In this document: positions 50,901 through 58,860 of the stretch, one piece after another
Numbering within the stretch: position 1 is the first letter of the stretch
How the letters are laid out: each line of letters begins with the position of its first letter
Source: Alkaliphilus transvaalensis ATCC 700919
GTDB lineage: Bacteria; Bacillota; Clostridia; Peptostreptococcales; Natronincolaceae
NCBI RefSeq assembly: GCF_000621485.1
Contig: NZ_KK211286.1
Coordinates: forward strand, 248,001-312,000
Direction of reading: 5' to 3'
DNA length: 64,000 bases
Made by a program: the position numbers and the translations under genes
The notes under the pieces: generated by a model
Told to the model about the DNA's origin: nothing
The model's database searches: none
The model's input: only the letters and a program-made list of their open reading frames with translations

Positions 50901-53514
50901 AGGAGGAATTTTCTTAAGGGATGCTAATGTTATGCCACCTGAAGACATTGTACTACTCTATACGGTGGCTAGAATGATTTTAAAGGGTGAGGAAGGACCA
51001 CTAAGAAAGCAAGTCCGACAATCCTTTGACATAGCCCAATTACCAAATGAAAAGACTTTCACTAATCCTAAAGAAAGATACATTAGTAAAGAAATTCCTA
51101 TGGAGTTAGAATTTTTTAATGGTTATGGTGGCTTTAGTAAAGATGGGAAGGAATATGTTATCAAGCTAAGGGAAGAAAATCAAACGCCAGCACCATGGAC
51201 TAATGTCGTGGCGAACAAGAACTTTGGGTTTATTGTTACAGAGTCGGGGGCTGGGTTTACTTGGGCAGAAAATAGTCGAGAAAATAAAATTACCCCTTGG
51301 TCAAATGATCCGGTTTCTGATAGACCAGGTGAAGTAATTTATCTTCGGGATGAAGATACAGGTGAGGTTTGGAATATAACACCTTTACCTAAACGACAAA
51401 ATAATCATTATTTGATTAGACATGGTTTGGGGTACTCTGTTTTTCAAAACAATAGCCAAGGCTTAGAACAAGAACTAACCATGTTTGTACCTGAGGAAGA
51501 CCCTGTAAAAATAAGCTTACTTAGTTTAAAAAACCCATCAACTACTAAAAGAAGGCTTTCAATAACTTATTATATAACTCCAGTTATGGGGGTAAGTGAT
51601 GAGATGACCCGCCATTATCTAGCTACAGAGGAAAGTAAGGATACTGGGGGATTAATGGTAAGAAATCCCTATCAATCAGATTTTCCTAATAGAATTACAT
51701 TTGTAGATTCTTCTGAAGGGATTACATCCTTTACTGGTGACAGAAGGGAGTTTATTGGTCTAAAAGGAAGTTTGGCAGAACCCGAAGCTTTAAAACGGGA
51801 AAAATTGTCCAATACCATAGGAGCTGCCCTAGATCCTTGTATTGCTCTACAATGTACTGTTGACCTAGAGGCTAATAGCCAAAAGGAGCTAACTTTCCTA
51901 TTGGGACAAGAACAAGAAAAAAGTCATATTAGAAAGCTTGTTAAAAAATATAAAAACCTTAAAAACGCTAAGTCTGCACTAGAAGAAGTAAAAAATTATT
52001 GGAGTGGGTTATTTGAAACAATTCAAGTTAAGACACCAGATAAATCAATGGATTTCATGTTGAATGCATGGTTACTGTATCAAACCATATCCTGTAGGCT
52101 ATGGGCAAGGTCAGCCTTCTATCAATCGGGGGGAGCCTATGGTTACCGTGATCAATTACAGGATGCCATGAATATGCTTCATCCTTATCCGGAAGCAGTT
52201 AGAAGGCAAATCATCATCCATTGCCAGCATCAGTTTGTTGAAGGCGATGTACAACATTGGTGGCACCCAGGAGCAGGTGAAAAGGGGATAAGAACTAGAT
52301 TTTCTGATGATCTATTGTGGTTGCCCTATGCAACAGCAGAATATTTTAACCACACTAAGGATGAGTCGATCTTAAGGGAAATAACCCACTTTTTAGAGGA
52401 AGAACCCTTGAGGGAGGGGGAAGATGAGCGTTATGGGGTACCGAGAATTTCAGAAGAGAAATCTACAGTGTATGACCATTGTATTAGAGCTATTGAAAGG
52501 GCTCTAAAGTATGGCGTTAATGGCATTCCGTTAATGGGTTCTGGTGATTGGAATGACGGTATGAGTACAGTTGGTAACAAAGGTAAAGGAGAAAGTGTTT
52601 GGCTAGGTTGGTTTATTCATCGTATCCTTAAAAAGTTCTCTGAAATATGCTATTTGATGGAGGACAAGGAACGGGGAGATCGATATATAAAAATTGCAGA
52701 TGAAATTGAAAGTAATATCGATCAAAATGCATGGGATGGAGATTGGTACATCAGAGCCTTCTATGATGATGGAAGCCCCTTGGGTTCTTCCCAGAATACA
52801 GAGTGTATAATTGACTCACTAGCCCAGTCTTGGTCAATCATTGCAAGGGATGAAGAACATCCTAGAAGTCGAATTGCTATGAGGTCTGTAGAAGATTATC
52901 TAATTAAAAAGGAAGAAGGGTTGATTCTACTCTTTACCCCACCCTTTGATGATAGTGACCAAGAGCCTGGTTATATTAAAGGTTATGTGCCTGGGGTTAG
53001 GGAAAATGGTGGACAATATACCCATGCAGCTTCTTGGGTTATTAAAGGCTTTGCCCAATTAAAAGAGGGAGACAAAGCTTGGGAGCTTTATAACATGATT
53101 AACCCTATTAACCATACTCGAACCCAATTAGAATGCGCTGTCTATAAGGTAGAACCCTATGTTATGGCTGCTGATGTCTATGCAGTAGCTCCCCATGTGG
53201 GTAGAGGCGGTTGGACTTGGTATACAGGTGTAGCTGGTTGGATGTACAGCGTCGGACTCGAAGATATTTTAGGAATAAAGAGGAGAGGTAACCAACTAAT
53301 CATTGACCCTTGTATCCCAAAAGATTGGAAAGAGTTTGAAATTAAGTACCGCTTTGGAAATACCCTATATCACATCTTTGTTACTAACAATGATGGGGTA
53401 AATTATGGGGTTAAATCTTTAAAGTTAGATGAAGAATTGCAAGAAAATGCAACAATACAACTTTCAGAGGATGGTAAAGAACATCGAGTTGAAGTTGCAA
53501 TGGGGCAGAAGTAG
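44938..53514 (+). CDS. Cyclic beta-1,2-glucan synthase-like protein (GT84 + GH94)
   Basis: This 2858-residue protein is the largest in the window. Order: an N-terminal helical domain (1-380); paired membrane segments (about 385-445); a GT84 glycosyltransferase (about 460-780, with LDADTYLP, Asp602 and Asp604, and HDLLEGSHLRTG); further membrane segments (about 790-965); a glucoamylase-like domain that performs cyclisation in known enzymes (about 990-1500, INGHRGLVSWTGTMFEYLMP); beta-sandwich parts; and a GH94 phosphorylase domain (about 2020-2830, GYRDQLQDAMNM with Asp2405, DWNDGMSTVG). Known relatives polymerise UDP-glucose at the inner membrane face, adjust chain length by phosphorolysis and release cyclic glucan outside. 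The start may be GTG 44938, ATG 44941 or ATG 44953; AGGTGAT best fits the last. A hairpin repeat and terminator follow. Confidence 0.9.
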   Translation: MMKREMISRFNDYLNRKNIEIDEVKDVILNMEDLEKQAKRMAKAHTVSKELKSTKSLLYRLDDHYEKISAIYQEVYLNNQKQYEVSPASQWLLDNFYKIEEQVKDVRQNIFKERFLKLSILEGGYLKGLPRVYAIMLKLVSHTDGRLDEDTLIRFVNAYQRRQVLTIAEIWSLSLMLRIALIERIRIICEGIEKTERAWRQAEDLIGRKTDEIEDYIKEVIDTGIGVNAPLVEHLLRILRQEEGEGFAVISYIEESLRQYNLSMKELVEDVHNQQAAAKITIGNCIISLTLVATIDWNDIFEDMSIVEAILREDPAGVYAKMDFESRDYYRKRIEKIAQQRGTSEIKVAQEVLRQSKEVEGADPNNPKLHVGYYLLQKERKSLSQYLTPIILGTVLIVALLQLYSYYYLESFDLLLSFIILSITVIPASDIVIPLVNRVYTRRYPPDFIPRLAYRDGIPQEVATMVVVPTLVTDQDRVKDLLQQLEVYYLANREENIYFSIAGDFKDSTEEESPTDEGIIAFAMKEVKKLNKKYAKEGPIFYYFHRQRQYSKTQGKWMGWERKRGALDEFNRLLLGDKKTSYSFVSGDISHLKEIKYVITLDADTYLPMNTAKKLIGMMSHPLNRPVIDLEKKIVSGGYGLIQPRVDVSVEGANQSFLTKVFAGQAGIDPYSTASSEVYQDLFGEGIFTGKGIYDLEVFNQILGEAIPENSILSHDLLEGSHLRTGLATDLYLVDGYPAKYSSYMMRLHRWVRGDWQLVKWLSATVRNKEGNLISNPLSSLSKWKIFDNLRRSLVSISLVLLFILGMSILPGSPLVWLGLGLLTLLFPFILSVADYIKIKYYTAAREGLRGNLAIGTKHTFYMVLLNLVFLPHHAFMMADAIVRTLNRVFITRRNLLEWVTVADSEKKLKNDVQSYIRRMVSIFPIVVVALWVGLFVKPNNLFYGLPILIGWTIAPWVAYYTSLQKEKTVEPLEKEELQELRRIARKTWGYYEDLVGEEDHYLPPDNLQIYPPRGVAHRTSPTNIGFYLMAVLSAKDFGYVTTKEMVERIKDTMNTLGRIETWKGHLYNWYDTRNLEVLRPRYISTVDSGNFVAYLITLKEGLKEALSKSLIDKSLVEGIKDTLQIIKGEDEEEYPQLVLIDELIERDKITLKEYIDLLDAFERGEWPLKSDEEGRLESHIRGCREELNTYFPWLKSLVERQELMAAIESRGNIRSVLEEIKKIPSIMELRELYKLLIKEIDTALKGISKEERVLLTSLREEVMVGKENLEDFINAITTLVFEIEAMAEKTEFIHLYDKKRNLFSIGYQVDEERLTNSYYDLLASEVRTTSYLAIARREVPQKHWFKLGRALSIINGHRGLVSWTGTMFEYLMPYLTMKNYENTLMDETIKTVVKAQKRHGNKLNIPWGISESGYYAFDTALNYQYKAFGVPDLGLKRGLIDEIVVSPYSTLLALPIDPKGVIDNVKRLVHEGVEGKYGFYEAIDYTSERLPISENKQVVKSFMAHHLGMSLVSLNNYFHNNIIQERFHRDPVMKSGELLLQERIPLRVIVTKEYKERLEEVKGLETPLEQVVRKYGVPETLPPKCHVLSNGTYGILLTDGGNGYSRKDDIQITRWREDMMAEGYGTYLFIHNTGDGGTWSATYEPLKKAPDGYQVIFTQDKATYIRNDNNIETKTEVFVSPEDQVEIRRVTLTNHNIEAVNLQVTSYFETVMTNQSSDVAHPAFSNLFVRTEFLTEYDALLASRRPRGHDQTTQWIFHSLMVEGQTVGGIQYETNRGNFIGRGKTIANPVALDHPLKNTTGIAIDPIMSLRRGVRVPEGGTVVITYTTGIEESKEAVVELVKKYHEDNIIERAMDLALTRSQVENTFFNFKAKEIKVFQEMLSFMLFINPIKRRYAEILKENQKGQSALWAYGISGDLPILLISIKRLEDAELVKEALRAHEYWRTKGIKTDLVILNEDESNYLQPLQQLLREMIFSSPSRFLENQPGGIFLRDANVMPPEDIVLLYTVARMILKGEEGPLRKQVRQSFDIAQLPNEKTFTNPKERYISKEIPMELEFFNGYGGFSKDGKEYVIKLREENQTPAPWTNVVANKNFGFIVTESGAGFTWAENSRENKITPWSNDPVSDRPGEVIYLRDEDTGEVWNITPLPKRQNNHYLIRHGLGYSVFQNNSQGLEQELTMFVPEEDPVKISLLSLKNPSTTKRRLSITYYITPVMGVSDEMTRHYLATEESKDTGGLMVRNPYQSDFPNRITFVDSSEGITSFTGDRREFIGLKGSLAEPEALKREKLSNTIGAALDPCIALQCTVDLEANSQKELTFLLGQEQEKSHIRKLVKKYKNLKNAKSALEEVKNYWSGLFETIQVKTPDKSMDFMLNAWLLYQTISCRLWARSAFYQSGGAYGYRDQLQDAMNMLHPYPEAVRRQIIIHCQHQFVEGDVQHWWHPGAGEKGIRTRFSDDLLWLPYATAEYFNHTKDESILREITHFLEEEPLREGEDERYGVPRISEEKSTVYDHCIRAIERALKYGVNGIPLMGSGDWNDGMSTVGNKGKGESVWLGWFIHRILKKFSEICYLMEDKERGDRYIKIADEIESNIDQNAWDGDWYIRAFYDDGSPLGSSQNTECIIDSLAQSWSIIARDEEHPRSRIAMRSVEDYLIKKEEGLILLFTPPFDDSDQEPGYIKGYVPGVRENGGQYTHAASWVIKGFAQLKEGDKAWELYNMINPINHTRTQLECAVYKVEPYVMAADVYAVAPHVGRGGWTWYTGVAGWMYSVGLEDILGIKRRGNQLIIDPCIPKDWKEFEIKYRFGNTLYHIFVTNNDGVNYGVKSLKLDEELQENATIQLSEDGKEHRVEVAMGQK

Positions 53515-53517
53515 CTG

Positions 53518-53565
53518 TAAAGTTCTCTTATTTTAATAATAATTAAAGTGGAACTTTATTCGTTA
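53518..53565 (+). repeat. Dispersed non-coding repeat, copy C (48 bp hairpin end only)
   Basis: It starts 3 bases after the glucan synthase stop codon and repeats the right end of copies A and B: TAAAGTTCTCTTATTTTAAT continuing to ATTCGTTA. The arms AAAGTTC and GAACTTT are perfect, so the whole forms an AT-rich hairpin. Only this end of the unit is present. Confidence 0.8.
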
Positions 53566-53566
53566 T

Positions 53567-53602
53567 AAAAAAGGTACTGTCTAGAGGGGCAGTACCTTTT
53601 TT
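53567..53602 (+). terminator. Terminator of the glucan synthase gene
   Basis: AAAAAAGGTACTG (53567-53579) pairs with CAGTACCTTTTTT (53590-53602), an excellent 13 bp stem ending in a T-tract. Confidence 0.9.
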
Positions 53603-53756
53603 AATGACAAATATGATATATCGACAAAATTCATCAAATACTGCATAAATTTAATGATATGATTAGATAGATGATACTATCATTACAGCATCTAAAGTTA
53701 GAAAGTAGTTAGTTATAGTAAATTAACAAACATATAAATTGCTGGGGGGAGTTAAA

Positions 53757-54548
53757 ATGAATCAAATAGAAGCTAATAAACATGCGTGGGGATTATTGTC
53801 TGAAGACCATTATCATCACTTCAAAAAAAGGTTTTTGGAGGACAGTTATCGTTTGAACCCTATAGTTTTGAAAGAAATAGGAGATGTAGCTGGTAAAACC
53901 ATATTGCATTTACAATGTAATACTGGGGCAGATTCCATAGCTTTAGCTAAATTGGGGGCGAAATCTGTAACTGGTGTAGATTTAGTTCCTGATAATGTTA
54001 AATTTGCTAAGCAATTAGCAGAAGACCTAGGCGTTGAGAATGTAGATTTTATTGAATCCGATATCATGGAACTGATGGACAAGCATGAGGGGAAATATGA
54101 TATCGTATTTACATCCGATGGAGCAATAGGTTGGTTGCCAGATTTTAATAAATGGGGTAGAACCCTTCGGCATTTTCTTAAGGAGGATGGATATTTTTAT
54201 GTACATGATGGGCATCCCTTCTTTTTAAGTTTTGATGAAGAAAAAATAAAAGACGGAATACTAGATTTAAAATATCCTTACTTTGATTCAGAAGCTGACT
54301 TTTCTAGTTCTATTGGGGGATATGCATCCCAAACAAAGGAGGCTAATAATTATTACTGGATGTATACCATAAGTAAGTTAATTAATGCCTTGAGTCAAGC
54401 AGGACTATTTATAGAATACCTACAGGAATATGACCGGTGTGCCCCTGGTATGGGCGGCACAGCATTAGATGATGAAGGACTATGCTATTACCCACAATTG
54501 GAAGGAAAATTACCTTTGGTATTTAGTTTAAAGGCGACACCGAGGTAA
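53757..54548 (+). CDS. SAM-dependent methyltransferase (class I)
   Basis: The 263-residue protein has a Rossmann-type methyltransferase core: motif I KTILHLQCNTGADSIALA (about 44-61), the acidic residue ending motif II in VTGVDLVPDN, and FIESDIMEL. A Cys replaces the usual Gly in motif I (LQCNTG rather than LGCGTG), as in a subgroup of small-molecule methyltransferases. The substrate is unknown. ATG 53757 follows GGGGGGAG; an upstream in-frame TTG at 53739 lacks a ribosome site. It stands alone. Confidence 0.85.
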   Translation: MNQIEANKHAWGLLSEDHYHHFKKRFLEDSYRLNPIVLKEIGDVAGKTILHLQCNTGADSIALAKLGAKSVTGVDLVPDNVKFAKQLAEDLGVENVDFIESDIMELMDKHEGKYDIVFTSDGAIGWLPDFNKWGRTLRHFLKEDGYFYVHDGHPFFLSFDEEKIKDGILDLKYPYFDSEADFSSSIGGYASQTKEANNYYWMYTISKLINALSQAGLFIEYLQEYDRCAPGMGGTALDDEGLCYYPQLEGKLPLVFSLKATPR

Positions 54549-54680
54549 GAGTACTAAAGGGGTGTAGCCATATAAATTTTTCTAGAGATATAAAAAAGTT
54601 AAAAAAAGGAAGGGGATTGTAAACTTTTGTAGAATATAATGATGTATAGAAGTATACAAAAAAAGAAAAGGAGCAAAAAT

Positions 54681-54716
54681 AGATATTTATATAGATATTT
54701 ATATAGATATTTATAT
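54681..54716. repeat. Three perfect copies of a 12 bp repeat before nfeD
   Basis: AGATATTTATAT occurs three times in tandem (54681-54692, 54693-54704, 54705-54716) about 110 bp upstream of the NfeD gene. It may lie in the promoter region and could vary in copy number. Confidence 0.85.
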
Positions 54717-54828
54717 AGAATATAATAATTTTACTGATGGATAGTGTTGTAATAATCCTTACATTAGCATATAAGTGAATGAGGGATATTGTTAAAGCTT
54801 ATACAAATTAAGATAAGGGGTGGGGCTA

Positions 54829-55395
54829 GTGGATATGCTTACATTTTATGATATTTGTTTTAAGGTAGGAGTATTATTTACTGTTGTCTCCTTTGTACTA
54901 GGACAATTATTTGATTTTATGGATTTTGATGGAGACCTTGATTTAGATGGAGATGTGCATGGTTTGGCGGTGTCCCCCTTTAAGCCAGTTGTTATAACAG
55001 CCTTTATTACCGTATTTGGCGGGGCAGGGCTTATGGCTTCAAGTAAAGGCTTTAATCCGATTGCTACCTTTGCCATTGCAGTAGTAAGTGCTTTTATTAT
55101 AGCAGGCTTATTTTTTAAATTAGTCATTGTACCTCTACACAAGGCTCAAAATACCAGTGCAATTTCACAACACAGTCTGATTGGTCATAAAGCAAAAGTC
55201 GATCTTCCCATGACGGGAGGAACTTTTGGAAAAATCACCTATATCATTGGCGGAAATACTTATACTGCTCCTGCTAAGTCAGAGAATGGTGATGACATAT
55301 TAAAGGGAGAAGCTGTAACGATATCAGCAATTAAAGACAATGTTTTTTATGTTTCCAGATCCATATATGAAGAGGAAAAGGAGATTGAACTTTAG
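54829..55395 (+). CDS. NfeD-family membrane protein
   Basis: The 188-residue protein has three membrane segments in its first half (about 8-26, 47-65 and 72-98) with an aspartate-rich loop (FMDFDGDLDLDGDVHG) between the first two. A soluble C-terminal OB-fold follows (about 112-188, LIGHKAKVDLPMTGGTFGKITYII). This is the YuaF/YqiJ-type short NfeD that accompanies flotillin. AAGGGG lies 8 bases before the GTG at 54829; upstream GTG 54820 overlaps that site. The flotillin gene follows after 61 bp, so both probably work together in membrane microdomains. Confidence 0.88.
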   Translation: MDMLTFYDICFKVGVLFTVVSFVLGQLFDFMDFDGDLDLDGDVHGLAVSPFKPVVITAFITVFGGAGLMASSKGFNPIATFAIAVVSAFIIAGLFFKLVIVPLHKAQNTSAISQHSLIGHKAKVDLPMTGGTFGKITYIIGGNTYTAPAKSENGDDILKGEAVTISAIKDNVFYVSRSIYEEEKEIEL

Positions 55396-55456
55396 TATAT
55401 TGGAAGGGGGATAGACAGACTTACTAAGTAGACTATTATTTTAAAGGAGGTTTATT

Positions 55457-56893
55457 ATGGATATACCTATGATTCCTATTATTATTGTTGGAGTGTTAGT
55501 GCTATTAATATTTAGTGTTCTTTTAATGTGGAAAAAGGTTCCACAAGATAAGGCTATTGTAATAACAGGTCTTAATAAGCGGGTTATTTCTGGGGGCGGG
55601 GGCTTTGTTGTTCCACTTTTAGAAAGAACTGATATTATATCTTTAGAGAACATGAAGATAGAAGTAAGAACCGATGGCGCCCTTACAGAACAAGGTGTTG
55701 ATATTAAAGCTGATGGGGTTGCAGTATTAAAGGTAAAATCAGACTTAGAATCTATACTTTCTGCCATCGAGCAGTTTAATACTGGTTCTGAAAAATCTAC
55801 TATTGAAAGTATAAAAGATACTGCTAAAGACGTACTTGAAGGTAAGCTTCGTGAGATTATTTCTAAAATGTCTGTTGAAGAGATTTACAAGGATAGAGAA
55901 AAGTTTGCATCACAGGTACAAGAAGTAGCAGCTTTAGACTTAGCCCAAATGGGTCTAGAAATTAAAGCCTTTACCATCAGAGACATTAAAGATGACAATG
56001 GATACTTAATAGCTCTAGGTAAGAAAAGAATAGCTGAAGTTAAAAGAGATGCTGAAATTGCAGAAGCAGAAGCTACTAAAGAGACAAAGATCAAAACTGC
56101 AAATGCCAACCGTGAGGGGGAGCATGCTAGATTAGTTGCTGAAACTCAGATTGCAGAATCGACTAAAGAAAAAGAACTTAAGGTGCAGGCATATCGTAAA
56201 GACCAGCAAACTGAAACTGCTAAAGCCGACCTTGCTTATGAAATAGAAGCAAGTAAGGTGCAACAGGAAGTAGAAAAAGAAAAGATGCAGGTTCAAATTG
56301 TTAGAAAACAAAAAGAAATTGAATTAGCCGAGCAAGAGGCTCTAAGAAAAGAAAGAGAACTTGATGCTACAGTTAAAAAATTAGCAGAAGCAGAAAAGTT
56401 TAGTCATCATAAAAAGGCAGAGGCTGCAAGATATCAAGAAATACAACAAGCAGAAGCGGCAGCTGAATCTATTCGTTTAAGAGGTACTGCAAATGCATCG
56501 GCTAAGAGAGAAGAAGGTATGGCAGAAGTAGATATTATTCGTGAAAAGGGTAAAGCTGAAGCCGAAGCAATGATGAAAAAGGCAGAAGCCTTCAAACTAT
56601 ATAACGATGCTGCGATAACTCAAATGATTATCGAAAAGCTACCTGAAATTGCTAAGGCAGTTGCAGAACCGCTATCAAAAACAGAGAAAATTGTTATTGT
56701 TGACTCTGGAAATGGTAGTGGCCAAGGGGCAGCAAAAGTGTCTAAGTATGTAACTGACATTATGGCTACTTTACCAGAAACAGTTAATGCATTAACTGGT
56801 ACAGACTTAACTCAACTATTAAGGGGAGTAACTGGTGCTGTAACTAAAGAATCTACCCAATCTAATGTTACATACATCGAAGAAGAAGAGTAA
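55457..56893 (+). CDS. floT: Flotillin family protein
   Basis: The 478-residue protein has an N-terminal membrane segment (about 5-27), an SPFH/PHB domain (about 30-210, with KAIVITGLNKRVISGGGGFVVPL shortened here to ITGLNKRVISGGGGF), a long coiled-coil region rich in Ala-Glu (about 210-390) and a C-terminal segment. This is the layout of FloT/YqiK flotillins, which scaffold membrane microdomains and influence fluidity and secretion. It is co-transcribed with the NfeD gene upstream and ended by a terminator. AAAGGAGG lies 8 bases before the ATG. Confidence 0.93.
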   Translation: MDIPMIPIIIVGVLVLLIFSVLLMWKKVPQDKAIVITGLNKRVISGGGGFVVPLLERTDIISLENMKIEVRTDGALTEQGVDIKADGVAVLKVKSDLESILSAIEQFNTGSEKSTIESIKDTAKDVLEGKLREIISKMSVEEIYKDREKFASQVQEVAALDLAQMGLEIKAFTIRDIKDDNGYLIALGKKRIAEVKRDAEIAEAEATKETKIKTANANREGEHARLVAETQIAESTKEKELKVQAYRKDQQTETAKADLAYEIEASKVQQEVEKEKMQVQIVRKQKEIELAEQEALRKERELDATVKKLAEAEKFSHHKKAEAARYQEIQQAEAAAESIRLRGTANASAKREEGMAEVDIIREKGKAEAEAMMKKAEAFKLYNDAAITQMIIEKLPEIAKAVAEPLSKTEKIVIVDSGNGSGQGAAKVSKYVTDIMATLPETVNALTGTDLTQLLRGVTGAVTKESTQSNVTYIEEEE

Positions 56894-56958
56894 AAAAATT
56901 TACACTTTAAATAGTTAAATAAAATCTAGATTAAATCGATCTTTGTCGATCCTTTAGA

Positions 56959-56998
56959 AAACCCTACAGTATTACAAAATATTGTAGGGTTTTTTTAT
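56959..56998 (+). terminator. Terminator of the nfeD-flotillin operon
   Basis: AACCCTACA and TGTAGGGTT enclose a 17-base loop that also pairs partly, followed by TTTTTT. Confidence 0.85.
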
Positions 56999-57198
56999 CT
57001 GTTTTTGTATAACTGAGGAAATTGTATATTACTATGATGTGAATTAATTTTCGTTTAATATAAAGCTTTTATTTATTTTTTAAAAATTTTATATGTTTTT
57101 ATTTAATTTTATAAACAAATTTGAAAAACAATCGTATTAGTAAGTAGAAGTAATTATTATATATTATTTATACTGGTTTAATTTAGGAGGGGATTTAT

Positions 57199-57387
57199 AT
57201 GAAGAAAAAATTATATTTATCAAGTAGTGATAAAAAATTGGCAGGTGTATGTGGAGGAATCGCTGAGTATTTTGACATAGACTCGACAATTGTAAGGTTA
57301 GGCTGTGTCTTTTTAGCTTTTACTGGCGGTGGTGTTATTGCTTATATTGTTGCCGCAATTATTATGGAAGAGAATACGGCTAAGTAG
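57199..57387 (+). CDS. Small PspC-domain protein
   Basis: The 62-residue protein is just a PspC domain: KLYLSSSDKKLAGVCGGIAE, then a membrane helix (about 34-55). PspC proteins sense or respond to membrane stress. AGGAGGGG precedes the ATG. The next gene begins with a close copy of the same domain 44 bp downstream, so the two arose by duplication and form an operon with the LiaF-like gene. Confidence 0.93.
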   Translation: MKKKLYLSSSDKKLAGVCGGIAEYFDIDSTIVRLGCVFLAFTGGGVIAYIVAAIIMEENTAK

Positions 57388-57430
57388 TTTATTTGAATAA
57401 GCTAAGATGAATTAATAGGAGGATACTGAA

Positions 57431-57916
57431 ATGAAAAAACGTTTATATTTATCAAGAAATGACAAAAAGTTAGCAGGAGTATGTGGTGGTGTTGCAGATT
57501 ACTTTGATATCGATGTAACATTAGTAAGGTTGTTATGGATACTCTTTTCCGTATCTGGTGGAGCGGGGGTTGTAATCTATATTATTGCCGCAATTATTAT
57601 GGATGAAGAGCCTCGCAACTACACACCAAAGGCAGACTTTAAAAATGTTAGGGACGCTGAAATAGTTGGAGAGGAAAGAAATGACCATGGAAATCAAAAT
57701 GAAAATGAAGAAATTCAAATTGATGAAACCAAAGGTACCTCTCAAAGTAGAGGAAAAGATAAAGATCACCTCTTAATTGGAGGGGTATTGGTTATACTGG
57801 GAGCCTTTATCTTTAGTAGAAATATTTTAGGTTTGTATTGGCTCAATATTAGATTTCTAACACCTATGGTTTTAATTGGAGTAGGGCTAGTTGTAATCCT
57901 TAATGGAAGGAAGTGA
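57431..57916 (+). CDS. PspC-domain protein with C-terminal membrane segments
   Basis: The 161-residue protein has a PspC domain (1-58, RLYLSRNDKKLAGVCGGVAD), a charged linker (about 60-110) and two membrane segments (about 113-128 and 138-158, GGVLVILGAFIFSRNILG). It is a paralogue of the preceding 62-residue protein. The stop codon nearly touches the next start, so translation of the LiaF-like gene should be coupled. AGGAGG precedes the ATG. Confidence 0.92.
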   Translation: MKKRLYLSRNDKKLAGVCGGVADYFDIDVTLVRLLWILFSVSGGAGVVIYIIAAIIMDEEPRNYTPKADFKNVRDAEIVGEERNDHGNQNENEEIQIDETKGTSQSRGKDKDHLLIGGVLVILGAFIFSRNILGLYWLNIRFLTPMVLIGVGLVVILNGRK

Positions 57917-57921
57917 TTCTA

Positions 57922-58815
57922 TTGAATCGTGAGAGAATAGTTAGCGGTATTATCTTTATCGGAATCGGTTTATTGCTATTACTGGCTAACTTAGGATATT
58001 TCAGTTGGTGGATTTTGGGTTCTCTTTGGGAGTTTTGGCCATTGATTCTAATTGTAATAGGAATCAATACCATATTTAAAAAAAGTACTATTGTGGCGGT
58101 AATTTCTTGGGTATTATTTTTCGCAGTATTAGTTGGTTATAGCTTTTACTTTGATGGAAGAATTTCAAATAATATTACTAGAAATCATATGAATGAAATA
58201 GAAGTTAATAAAATGGAAGAAACTCAGACGGGAGAACTTAAGTTAAACTTAGGAGGACTAAGGCTAATGATTGGAGGGACAGAAGAACCACTATTGATTG
58301 ATACGAATTATGCTCCAGATTATATTTCACCAAACATTAGCTATAGAAATGGTAATAAAAATGCTGTAATAAACATTAATTCAATTAATAACACTAGAGT
58401 AATTAATTTTAATCCAAGCGGGGAGCTGTTCGATTTTAACTTGAATAAAGATGTTGTTTGGGATATCGATGCTAGTGTTGGAGCTGTGTCGGGGGACATT
58501 GACTTAAGAGAGCTTCAAATTAAAGACTTTAAATTAAATGTAGGGGCAGGAAGTTTAGATTTGTACTTTGGTGATGCATATCCTGAAACAAATGTAAGAA
58601 TAGATGGAGGGGCCAGCAACATAAAGATCAATATAGCAGAAGAAGCAGGAGTTAGAATGAAGATTGATGGATTAGTAAGTAAATCAAACTTAGCTAATTT
58701 AGGTTGGGTTAATAGAGGAGACTATTACTATTCTCCCAACTATGATGAAGCTTCTTCAAAGATTAGTTTTGATGTAAAGATTGGTGTTGGAAAAGTAGAT
58801 GTCGTTGTAAATTAA
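57922..58815 (+). CDS. LiaF-like membrane protein
   Basis: The 297-residue protein has paired membrane segments (about 5-26, 29-48 and 53-75, with IFIGIGLLLLLANLGYFSWW) and a beta-rich C-terminal domain (about 100-297) of the LiaF/DUF4097-like kind, with GAVSGDIDLRELQIKDFKLN. The start is TTG 57922, since AGGAAG lies 8 bases before it; GTG 57913 overlaps that site. Together with the two PspC genes it forms an envelope-stress module without its own kinase, distinct from the liaFSR operon 39 kb away. Confidence 0.85.
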   Translation: MNRERIVSGIIFIGIGLLLLLANLGYFSWWILGSLWEFWPLILIVIGINTIFKKSTIVAVISWVLFFAVLVGYSFYFDGRISNNITRNHMNEIEVNKMEETQTGELKLNLGGLRLMIGGTEEPLLIDTNYAPDYISPNISYRNGNKNAVININSINNTRVINFNPSGELFDFNLNKDVVWDIDASVGAVSGDIDLRELQIKDFKLNVGAGSLDLYFGDAYPETNVRIDGGASNIKINIAEEAGVRMKIDGLVSKSNLANLGWVNRGDYYYSPNYDEASSKISFDVKIGVGKVDVVVN

Positions 58816-58860
58816 GAGATTACAGCATAAAATCCCTGTTACTAATAGAAAATGAATAAT

